Notes under the pieces: model-generated
Told to the model about the DNA's origin: nothing
Database searches by the model: none
The model's input: only the letters and a program-made list of their open reading frames with translations
Made by a program: the position numbers and the translations under genes
Part shown: positions 1 through 5,792 of the stretch, piece after piece
Position numbering within the stretch: position 1 is the first letter of the stretch
How the letters are laid out: each line of letters opens with the position of its first letter
Source of the DNA: a virus
IMG/VR virus record: IMGVR_UViG_3300020187_000164
Coordinates: 1 to 27,685 of that record
Length of the DNA: 27,685 nt
Direction: 5' to 3' (one strand)

Positions 1-106
1 AAATAATTAAAAGTAATGCACGGGAAGCTTGGCTTCCCGGGATAGGGTTTGTATATTCACGTGTTGTTAATAATTAGCAACAATTAATTAATTTAAAAAT
101 AAAGGT
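1..106. other. Leader region before the first gene
   Basis: No gene is visible here. The stretch holds a short GC-rich hairpin at 21-39, unusual against the AT-rich background, then an AT-rich run up to the first start codon at 107. A TTTG at 48-51 followed about 20 bases later by a weak TAATAATTAG could be a degenerate Bacteroidota-type promoter (TTTG / TAnnTTTG), but the match is poor. The virion-gene decamer ATATTTATAA is absent, which fits an early or middle gene downstream. Confidence 0.4.
21..39 (+). terminator. GC-rich hairpin, possible terminator
   Basis: CGGGAAGC (21-28) is followed by a 3-base loop and its perfect reverse complement GCTTCCCG (32-39). A perfect 8-bp GC-rich stem with a tight loop is what an intrinsic terminator stem looks like. 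However, the sequence after it (GATAGGGTTTG) has only a weak T run, so it could instead be an mRNA-stabilising hairpin or an attenuator. The gene it would terminate lies upstream of the window. Confidence 0.4.
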
Positions 107-916
107 ATGTTAAATTACGAAAGTCAAGAGTTTAAGAGTTTAGAAGAGTTAAGAGAAATCGCTCCAAGTATTTTTACCCAAGTTGGTTCAGAAAGTACGA
201 GTGATAAGTACACCCACATTCCAACTGATCAAGTGATCAAAGATATGGAATTACTAGGATGGGGTGTTGTAGATGCTAAAGAAGTTAAAGCTAGAAAAGA
301 AACAACAGTTGGTTTCCAAAAGCATTTAGTTGTTTTTAGAAATAATGATGTTGTTATTAATGGTGAAGATGGGGATACAGTTTTCCCACAAGTATTGCTT
401 ACCAATTCTCATGATGGTAAAAATTCATTCCAATTTACAGCTGGATTATTTCGTATGATTTGTGAGAATGGTTTAGTTATAGCTACAGATACATTTGAAG
501 ATGTAAAGATCCGTCATATGGGTTATGATTTTTCAACTTTACAAGATACTATTAAAGAGATGGTTGAAAGATTACCTTTAACTGTTGAAGCAATGAATAA
601 GATGAAAGAAGTTGAATTGCAAGAAGAGCAAATGTTTGATCTTGCTAAATCGTTTCTAGATATTAGAGTAGAAGGTACGGAAAATACCTTTGATGATCAA
701 GCAATTGATGAAGTTTTAAATGTTCAACGTAAAAATGATGAAGGTAATATGCTTTGGGAAGTATTTAATCGTGTCCAGGAGAATATTATTGAAGGTAATT
801 TCGAATATATTACAAAAACAGGAAAAAAACGTCAAGCTCGAGTTATTAAGAATTTCAAACAAGATCAAGACGTAAATAAAAAAATGTTTAGTAAAGCATT
901 AGAATTTGTAGCATAA
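107..916 (+). CDS. DUF932-family phage/plasmid-like protein
   Basis: A 269-residue soluble protein that I assign to the DUF932 (phage/plasmid-related, TIGR03299-like) family. The supporting features are the central block around residues 97-124 (LLTNSHDG, then FRMICENGL) and the C-terminal segment at 216-231 (LWEVFNRVQENIIEGN). Both resemble the family's conserved 'S.dG...f......R..C.NGL' and 'L...N..qe...' patterns. The biochemical role of DUF932 is not established; members are common in phages and plasmids and are usually expressed outside the structural module. The ATG at 107 follows an A-rich stretch (AAAAATAAAGGT), and no upstream in-frame start is evident. The stop codon shares one base with the next start (TAATG), suggesting translational coupling with the GIY-YIG gene. 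The family call is fairly sure; the function is unknown. Confidence 0.72.
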   Translation: MLNYESQEFKSLEELREIAPSIFTQVGSESTSDKYTHIPTDQVIKDMELLGWGVVDAKEVKARKETTVGFQKHLVVFRNNDVVINGEDGDTVFPQVLLTNSHDGKNSFQFTAGLFRMICENGLVIATDTFEDVKIRHMGYDFSTLQDTIKEMVERLPLTVEAMNKMKEVELQEEQMFDLAKSFLDIRVEGTENTFDDQAIDEVLNVQRKNDEGNMLWEVFNRVQENIIEGNFEYITKTGKKRQARVIKNFKQDQDVNKKMFSKALEFVA

Positions 917-1389
917 TGAAAAGGATAACAGATAAAGTAGCGAAGGGGTATATTCCCCTTCGTGAAAATTACGGAAATACTGGTATTGAAAACGCAGCTT
1001 TTTTTACCATCACCCCAAGTGAACGAGGAGAGGGATGGGAAGACGTAACGTATTATACCGAAAAAAAGTATGGGCTTTATGCCGATCAAGGTGAAGGAGA
1101 TCAATGGGTATATGTATTATCAAACCCATCATTGCCTAAGGAATACCTAAAAATTGGGTATACTAAATTAAAACCTGAGGAAAGAGCAATTCAAATATCA
1201 TCTGCTACTGGTGTTCCTACACCTTATAAAGTAGAATGGGCTTATAAGTGTTTTAATGGTGAAATGGTAGAAAGAATGACTCATGAGAAATTAAAAGCAT
1301 TTAGAGTCAACAATAGAAAAGAATTTTTTCATATTAGTTTGGAAGAAGCAAAGGATAATATTATATTAATAGGTAATAAATTTAAATAA
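916..1389 (+). CDS. GIY-YIG / T5orf172-type nuclease-like protein
   Basis: A 157-residue protein whose C-terminal two thirds look like the T5orf172/MUG113 branch of the GIY-YIG nuclease superfamily. I see VYVLSNP (65-71) for the GIY strand, KIGYT (79-83) for the YIG strand, Arg90 in the following helix (the usual catalytic Arg), E119 and H123 in 'VERMTHEKL', and EFFHI (136-140) as the family's closing motif. Members are usually annotated as putative DNA nucleases, but few have been tested, so cleavage activity is inferred. The first ~60 residues match no domain I recognise. The ATG overlaps the previous stop by one base; the next in-frame Met is residue 117, so 916 is the only sensible ATG. 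A strong hairpin lies at 941-962, about 25 bases into the gene. There is no sign of an intron or of insertion into another gene, so this is probably not a homing endonuclease. Confidence 0.72.
   Translation: MKRITDKVAKGYIPLRENYGNTGIENAAFFTITPSERGEGWEDVTYYTEKKYGLYADQGEGDQWVYVLSNPSLPKEYLKIGYTKLKPEERAIQISSATGVPTPYKVEWAYKCFNGEMVERMTHEKLKAFRVNNRKEFFHISLEEAKDNIILIGNKFK
941..962 (+). promoter_or_regulatory. Perfect hairpin in the 5' end of the GIY-YIG gene
   Basis: CGAAGGGG (941-948), a six-base loop (TATATT) and CCCCTTCG (955-962) form a perfect 8-bp stem within codons 9-16. Such a GC-rich stem just after a start codon could slow or gate ribosomes on the transcript. A regulatory role is inference; it may also be a chance product of codons for Lys-Gly-Tyr-Ile-Pro-Leu. 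Confidence 0.4.
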
Positions 1390-1392
1390 AAA

Positions 1393-1605
1393 ATGAATAT
1401 AACACAAGAACAAATGGACCAAGATAACACAAAATCAGAATTAATTAATGATTTGGTAGCAACTTCAACAGTAATGGATGAAATGTGGAGATACCACCCA
1501 GATAACCCAAATAAAAAGGATATTGTTAAAGAATATAAAATTTTAAAACAAATCCAGGCTGATATTGAGCGGGAGTTAAATGAAGTAGATAAGATAGAAA
1601 ATTAA
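1393..1605 (+). CDS. Small hypothetical helical protein
   Basis: A 70-residue acidic, strongly helical protein, rich in Asp, Glu, Asn and Lys, with no recognisable domain. Its C-terminal half (about residues 45-66, EYKILKQIQADIERELNEV) has a heptad-like hydrophobic pattern that could pair as a short coiled coil. It begins three bases after the GIY-YIG stop, behind an A-rich spacer (TAAATAAAAA), so it is most likely translated from the same message. No signal peptide or membrane segment is visible. I do not recognise it. Confidence 0.6.
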   Translation: MNITQEQMDQDNTKSELINDLVATSTVMDEMWRYHPDNPNKKDIVKEYKILKQIQADIERELNEVDKIEN

Positions 1606-1608
1606 CAT

Positions 1609-1618
1609 ATATTTATAA
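1609..1618 (+). promoter_or_regulatory. Candidate late promoter ATATTTATAA (copy 1)
   Basis: An exact decamer in the 26-base gap between two genes, ending 13 bases before the ATG at 1632. The same decamer precedes four other genes in this window with similar spacing. Promoter function is inferred from position and recurrence. Confidence 0.55.
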
Positions 1619-1631
1619 TTAAATAATATTA

Positions 1632-2063
1632 ATGATAGATAAAAATAAAATATTCAAATTGTTTGTAGATGGGAAAGAAATCAATGGTGATAAAACCAAT
1701 GAAGAAATCCAAGAATTTATGAATGGGCCGTATGCTAAAATAGGAATGTTTGTTAAACTTATCCAAAATCATGAAGTATTCCATAAAAAATTAGAAAAAT
1801 TTCTTAAACAAGAACAACCTGATTATAATGTGGAATCTACTAAAGAAGCATCTGAATATACTGTATATTATAGGGCTTGGTATTATATTAAAGGTATTGA
1901 TGTCGATAAAAATGAAGATGTTGATGCTATTATTAATTTTAATCCCTTAACACTTAATAAAACTTTAGATGGCGCTCTTAGTTTTTTTGAAAACTATGAA
2001 GAATATGAAAAATGCGCACATATATATAAAATAAAAGAAATATTAAAAGAATATTCAGAATAA
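1632..2063 (+). CDS. Hypothetical protein with its own late-type promoter
   Basis: A 143-residue acidic soluble protein that I do not recognise. The N-terminus (IFKLFVDGKEI) looks like a short beta hairpin; the rest is mostly helical with many aromatic residues, for example YTVYYRAWYY near residues 77-86. No signal peptide, membrane segment or catalytic motif is visible. It starts 13 bases downstream of the decamer ATATTTATAA and has no Shine-Dalgarno site. Since that decamer otherwise precedes virion genes, this protein may be made late and could be a minor virion or assembly protein, although its neighbours are non-structural. It is followed by an unusually long (116-base) intergenic gap. 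Confidence 0.62.
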   Translation: MIDKNKIFKLFVDGKEINGDKTNEEIQEFMNGPYAKIGMFVKLIQNHEVFHKKLEKFLKQEQPDYNVESTKEASEYTVYYRAWYYIKGIDVDKNEDVDAIINFNPLTLNKTLDGALSFFENYEEYEKCAHIYKIKEILKEYSE

Positions 2064-2179
2064 CTAGGTTACCCAAAAATCCATTCGTACATTTGAAATA
2101 CAGGTTTTGGGAAAAATAGGGGATGGAAATAAAGGTTTAAAAGAGGGGGATAAAATTTACCCTTTATAAAATTACACAT
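2064..2179. other. Intergenic region with possible RNA structure
   Basis: The longest gap between genes after the leader. CCCAAAA (2072-2078) can pair with TTTTGGG (2105-2111), and the stem can be extended by CC/GG (2081-2082 with 2103-2104) across a 2-base bulge, leaving a loop of about 20 bases. The second half is purine-rich (GGGGATGG, AGAGGGGG) and ends with CCCTTTATAAA, a loose relative of the late decamer, nine bases before the ATG at 2180. No T run follows the stem, so a simple terminator is unlikely. Confidence 0.4.
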
Positions 2180-2362
2180 ATGAGAAATAGAGAAGTAATC
2201 AACAGAAAATTAGAAACGTTAGATCATGTTCTAATCAACCTTCAAAGAATTATAAACACCAATGAACCGGTTCAAACTTATAAAAAAGGTATTGAAAAGG
2301 GTCAAGATATTATTGAAGAAATTAGATCTATGATTGAAAGAGAACCAAGAGTTAATGAGTAG
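2180..2362 (+). CDS. Small hypothetical helical protein
   Basis: A 60-residue charged protein, almost certainly all helix, with heptad-like spacing of Leu/Ile in residues 10-25 (KLETLDHVLINLQRIINT) and again at 42-53 (GQDIIEEIRSMI). It could form a helical hairpin or a small coiled-coil dimer. No known family is recognised. The ATG at 2180 follows AAAATTACACAT with no Shine-Dalgarno site. A variant element CCTTTATAAA ends nine bases upstream and may act as its promoter. It sits 30 bases before the HD hydrolase gene and may share its transcript. Confidence 0.58.
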   Translation: MRNREVINRKLETLDHVLINLQRIINTNEPVQTYKKGIEKGQDIIEEIRSMIEREPRVNE

Positions 2363-2392
2363 GTCTAACCAATTAATATTAAAATAAAAGTT

Positions 2393-3166
2393 ATGAAATT
2401 ATCCGCAGAAAAAATCCAAGCTAATTGGATCGAGTTTAACACTAACATTGAAACATACATTACTGGAGATCGTAAACAACGTTTACTTGACTTCTATCAA
2501 AAGTATGAAGACCGTATTATTCTAATGCCCGCGGCACATAAGAAAGAATACCATTCAGCATTTCCAGGTGGGTATGTAGATCACGTTAATAGAGTAGTAA
2601 AAGCAGCTTTATCCATGTCCGCTGTATGGGAAGGGTTTGGTTGTGATATGACGACATTTACCCAGGAAGAATTGGTATTTTCAGCGATTAACCATGATTT
2701 AGGTAAAATGGGATCTGATACTGAAGAAGCATATGTGCCTCAGACAGATAATTGGAGACGTGATAAGTTAGGTGAAGATTATATGTTTAATAAATCATTA
2801 CCCTTCGCAGCCGTCCCAGATCGTGGATTATTTCTACTCCAACAACATGATATCAAATATACATTCAATGAAATGTTAGCTATTCAGACCCATGATGGTT
2901 TATATGATTCAGCAAATGAAAAATATTTAAAAGCATTCATGCCTGAACAGAAACCTCGCACATCTCTTCCATTTATTTTACATCAAGCTGACATGATGGC
3001 GGCGCGTATTGAATTTGAAATTGAGTGGTTACCAAAATTCTCTAAGAATAGCGTGGCTACACCAAAGAAGAATTATACATTGAAGGCCAATATAAAATCA
3101 TCTAAGACAAAAGCATTAAATAGTATGTCAAGTCCTGGATTAAAGAATATGTTAGATAGTTTATGA
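2393..3166 (+). CDS. HD-domain phosphohydrolase
   Basis: A 257-residue protein with a metal-binding HD-superfamily phosphohydrolase core. Visible ligands are H64 (YVDHVNRV), the diagnostic H101-D102 pair (INHDLGKMG), H152-D153 (QQHDIKY), H167-D168 (QTHDGLY), and H197 with D200 (LHQADMMAARIEFE), which fits the H...HD...H...D layout. HD enzymes act on nucleotides, cyclic nucleotides or RNA phosphate esters; the substrate here cannot be read from the sequence. Roles in nucleotide metabolism or in counteracting a nucleotide-based host signal are both possible but are inference. The C-terminal ~45 residues are basic and look like a flexible tail. The gene overlaps the next by four bases (ATGA), so it is coupled to the small membrane protein and the late sigma factor. 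Confidence 0.8.
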   Translation: MKLSAEKIQANWIEFNTNIETYITGDRKQRLLDFYQKYEDRIILMPAAHKKEYHSAFPGGYVDHVNRVVKAALSMSAVWEGFGCDMTTFTQEELVFSAINHDLGKMGSDTEEAYVPQTDNWRRDKLGEDYMFNKSLPFAAVPDRGLFLLQQHDIKYTFNEMLAIQTHDGLYDSANEKYLKAFMPEQKPRTSLPFILHQADMMAARIEFEIEWLPKFSKNSVATPKKNYTLKANIKSSKTKALNSMSSPGLKNMLDSL

Positions 3167-3441
3167 TGTTAATTTTATCCATTGTTTTAGGTATTTTGGT
3201 CGTTATCTTAGGATATACGACCTTTAACCTTTTACGGAAAAATGAAAAAGCAGAAGATATAATTATATCCCAGAAAACTTTTATTGATAAAATAGATGAA
3301 CATATTTCATTCTCTAGTGATCGTCTAAATCAAATTGACCAAAAGGGTTCTTTTAAAAGTGATGATGAAATAGGATGGTTTTTTAATGAAATTAAAATAA
3401 TCCAAAATGATTTATCACAATTTAAAAAAGACAATACCTAA
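3163..3441 (+). CDS. Small single-pass membrane protein
   Basis: A 92-residue protein with one hydrophobic N-terminal segment (residues 2-21, MLILSIVLGILVVILGYTTF), then a basic NLLRK stop-transfer-like stretch and a charged, helical C-terminal domain. The acidic motif GSFKSDDEIGWFFNEIKIIQ (62-81) resembles, from memory, conserved small proteins of marine T4-like phages, but no function is known to me. The likely topology is an N-terminal inner-membrane anchor with a cytoplasmic tail. The start overlaps the HD gene stop (ATGA at 3163-3166); a second ATG at 3166 would remove only one residue. It also shares one base with the sigma-factor start, so all three are probably translated together. 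Confidence 0.65.
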   Translation: MMLILSIVLGILVVILGYTTFNLLRKNEKAEDIIISQKTFIDKIDEHISFSSDRLNQIDQKGSFKSDDEIGWFFNEIKIIQNDLSQFKKDNT

Positions 3442-4151
3442 TGGCTGAAGTTAGAAAAAGAAGAAAAAAAAGTAAAAATTATTTTACCCAAGATACAGAA
3501 GATGCTATAGTATTATACAACAATACAGAATGTTCTGAAACTAGATCTAAAATATATGAGCGTGAAATACATTTCGCGTTTTTTAAACTTACACAAAACA
3601 TCATCCATACTTTTAAATTTTATCATACGGATGTTGAAAATCTAGAACATTTACAGCATGAAATAATTACATTTTTACTATCTAAGATACATTTATTTGA
3701 TCCTAGTAGAGGGGCCAAAGCATACTCGTATTTTGGAACCATCGTAAAACGTTGGTTAATATTATATAATACCAAAAATTATAATAAAAAAGTAAAAAAA
3801 GTTGATGTAGATGTTCTTACAGGAGAAAACTCAACACATACTTACTCCCAAGGTGATGAAAAAATAAAAAGTGATTTAGATAAATATGTTGATATATTTG
3901 TAACCCATGTATCAGAAAATATTTATGAATTATTTCCAAAGAAAAATGATGCCCAAATAGCAGATGCCATTTTAGAATTATTTCGTAAAAGAGAAACTTT
4001 AGAGGTATTTAACAAAAAGGCACTTTACATTTATATTCGTGAAATGGTAGATGTAAAAACTCCTAAAATTACTAAAATAGCTGATAAGCTTTATGATATA
4101 TTTAAACAACAATATATCTTTTTCTTAGAAAATGGGTACGCCCGATTTTAA
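3441..4151 (+). CDS. gp55: gp55-like late-transcription sigma factor
   Basis: A 236-residue protein with a sigma-70 region-2-like core at about residues 70-113 (LQHEIITFLLSKIHLF, DPSRGAKAYSYFGTIVKRWL). The 'FDpsrg..ayaYf..i.kr' signature is shared by T4 gp55 and similar phage sigma factors, which replace the host sigma to direct RNA polymerase to late promoters with the sliding clamp. T4 gp55 is 185 residues; this one has a basic N-terminal tail (VRKRRKKSK) and a longer helical C-terminal part. I see no region-4-like -35-binding domain, consistent with gp55. The ATG shares one base with the upstream stop (TAATG). Recurrent ATATTTATAA boxes in the window are obvious candidate targets. Sure of a sigma-like factor; gp55 orthology is inferred from motif and context. 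Confidence 0.78.
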   Translation: MAEVRKRRKKSKNYFTQDTEDAIVLYNNTECSETRSKIYEREIHFAFFKLTQNIIHTFKFYHTDVENLEHLQHEIITFLLSKIHLFDPSRGAKAYSYFGTIVKRWLILYNTKNYNKKVKKVDVDVLTGENSTHTYSQGDEKIKSDLDKYVDIFVTHVSENIYELFPKKNDAQIADAILELFRKRETLEVFNKKALYIYIREMVDVKTPKITKIADKLYDIFKQQYIFFLENGYARF

Positions 4152-4166
4152 ATCCTATTTATATTC

Positions 4167-4176
4167 ATATTTATAA
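4167..4176 (+). promoter_or_regulatory. Candidate late promoter ATATTTATAA (copy 2)
   Basis: An exact decamer ending 12 bases before the ATG at 4189, at the switch from the sigma-factor gene to the baseplate module. A near copy, CTATTTATAT, sits 12 bases upstream (4155-4164). No terminator hairpin separates it from the sigma gene. Confidence 0.58.
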
Positions 4177-4188
4177 CAAAATTATATT

Positions 4189-4545
4189 ATGGGATCATTA
4201 GACAGTGTTGTATTCGGGAAGAAAAAATTCTCTAATATCTTAGAAGAAATATACAACAATCAAAAAAAGAAAGAAAAACAAATATCGGGTTTAATATCCG
4301 AACTTAAACCATTAATTAATGATATTGGTGATGCAACTTTAATTGTACCACTTATTAAAGAATATATGGATATTGGTGTTCGTAACGATGAACAATTAAT
4401 TAAAATGGCTACTATAGTACAGCGTGCGCTTAATAATAGTTCTAGCGAGGATGCATTGGGTATTACAGATGAGGAAAAACAACAATTAATGGAAGAGTTA
4501 GATAAGCTTAATACAAATTTCGAAGAAAAAAAAGATGGCAAATAA
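4189..4545 (+). CDS. Small helical protein, head of the baseplate gene cluster
   Basis: A 118-residue, almost wholly helical protein. It opens with LDSVVFGKKKFSNIL, has a basic stretch (NQKKKEKQ, residues 24-31), a central GDATLIVPLIKEYMDIG segment (47-63) and an acidic, Lys-rich C-terminal helix. I recall similar small proteins next to baseplate genes in marine T4-like phages, but know no function. It is preceded by the candidate late promoter at 4167-4176 and overlaps the next gene by 11 bases, so it is probably co-expressed with the spike-like protein and may be an assembly factor or a minor virion component. That role is inference from position only. Confidence 0.62.
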   Translation: MGSLDSVVFGKKKFSNILEEIYNNQKKKEKQISGLISELKPLINDIGDATLIVPLIKEYMDIGVRNDEQLIKMATIVQRALNNSSSEDALGITDEEKQQLMEELDKLNTNFEEKKDGK

Positions 4546-5791
4546 ATACGGTTTTTCCAGTATAAATCAACAATTAAATATTAGTAGCACTCCTGATTCT
4601 GTTTTAAAGAATCAAGTTGACATACTCTCCCAGAATATAATATCTGCTAGAGTAACTGATATTATTCTTGATAGTACCTATCCTAATTTTTTTGAATTAG
4701 GTGGGTGGAATGCTGTAGGGACTATATTTTTTGAATCTGTAGGTGGAGCAGATTTAGATTCTAATTATAATAATACTGCTTTACCTTTATTACCCTATTT
4801 AAAAAATTACCCATTAGTAAATGAATTAGTATTGCTTTTTCAACTTCCTGATACTAATATAGGATCTAATAGTGATACTAAAAAATATTACTATTTAAAC
4901 CCTATTGCCCTTTGGAATAACCAACACATGAATGGTTATCCAAATTTATTAAAAAAATCCACAACTCAGTCTACCCAAAACAAATCATACCAAGAAATGT
5001 CTGAGGGTCAAACTTCAAAATCTACAGATGAAGAAGTTGATTACCAATTTAACTCCCCAAAAGTTGGTGGTACCTTTGCTGAAAGAAGTAATATACACCC
5101 TCTCTTATCTTACGCAGGAGATATAATTATGGAAGGTAGATGGGGTAATTCTATTAGATTTGGTAGTACAGTAAAAGTAGATAGTAATAATTGGTCGGGA
5201 AATGGTGAAAATGGTGAACCTATTACTATACTTAGAAATGGTCAATCACCTGAATCAAATGATGAAGGATGGGTTCCTGTAGTTGAAGATATAAATAAAG
5301 ATTTAAGTTCAATATATTTAACTTCTAACCAAACAATACCTTTAAAAACAGATATAACCTCAAACCCAACATTATCTAATCCACCCGAAGCTATTACAGC
5401 ATATAGTGGTAGTCAGGTAATGCTTAATTCTGACAGGTTAGTATTTAATTCTAAGGCGGATAGTATTATATTTAATTCACAAAAAACTATATCTCTTACA
5501 TCCATTCAATCATTAGGTTTATACTCCCAAGATGGAGATATAATTTTACAATCAGGTAGGGCAAATATAAGGTTAGGAGATGCTAATGCTAATCAATCTA
5601 TTATATTAGGTGATAATTTTATAGAAGACTTTCAAGATCTTCTAAAAAAATTAAGAAACTTATGCCAATTACTTACAGGAGAACCTAAATTATACATAAG
5701 TGGGGGAGCAGCAGGTTCGGTTAAAACTACTATAAATTTAATGTTAGATAATCTTGATAGTTATACTTCTAAAATTGTAAAATCTATCTAA
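4535..5791 (+). CDS. Baseplate hub/spike-like protein (gp5-like, no lysozyme)
   Basis: A 418-residue protein with the layout of a membrane-puncturing spike. The N-terminal part (residues ~25-105; ARVTDIILD, GTIFFESV, PLLPYLKNYPLVNELVLLF) looks like a beta-barrel/OB-type domain. GDIIMEGRWGNSIRFGST (~195-212) is a pattern I associate with hub proteins of marine T4-like phages. Residues ~290-360 alternate hydrophobic and polar positions in short strands (SDRLVFNSK, KTISLTSIQSLGLYSQDGDI, LQSGRANIRLGD), as in the gp5 needle that forms a trimeric beta prism. The last ~55 residues are helical. T4 gp5 carries a lysozyme between OB domain and needle; I see none here. It starts inside the preceding gene (11-base overlap), and the next gene begins one base after its stop. 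The gp5-like role is likely but inferred. Confidence 0.62.
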   Translation: MANKYGFSSINQQLNISSTPDSVLKNQVDILSQNIISARVTDIILDSTYPNFFELGGWNAVGTIFFESVGGADLDSNYNNTALPLLPYLKNYPLVNELVLLFQLPDTNIGSNSDTKKYYYLNPIALWNNQHMNGYPNLLKKSTTQSTQNKSYQEMSEGQTSKSTDEEVDYQFNSPKVGGTFAERSNIHPLLSYAGDIIMEGRWGNSIRFGSTVKVDSNNWSGNGENGEPITILRNGQSPESNDEGWVPVVEDINKDLSSIYLTSNQTIPLKTDITSNPTLSNPPEAITAYSGSQVMLNSDRLVFNSKADSIIFNSQKTISLTSIQSLGLYSQDGDIILQSGRANIRLGDANANQSIILGDNFIEDFQDLLKKLRNLCQLLTGEPKLYISGGAAGSVKTTINLMLDNLDSYTSKIVKSI

Positions 5792-5792
5792 A

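Noticed and set aside
916-1389. Homing endonuclease or intron-borne GIY-YIG gene
   Set aside because: The gene lies in a compact operon with a one-base overlap, interrupts nothing visible, and its motifs fit the T5orf172 branch rather than homing enzymes.
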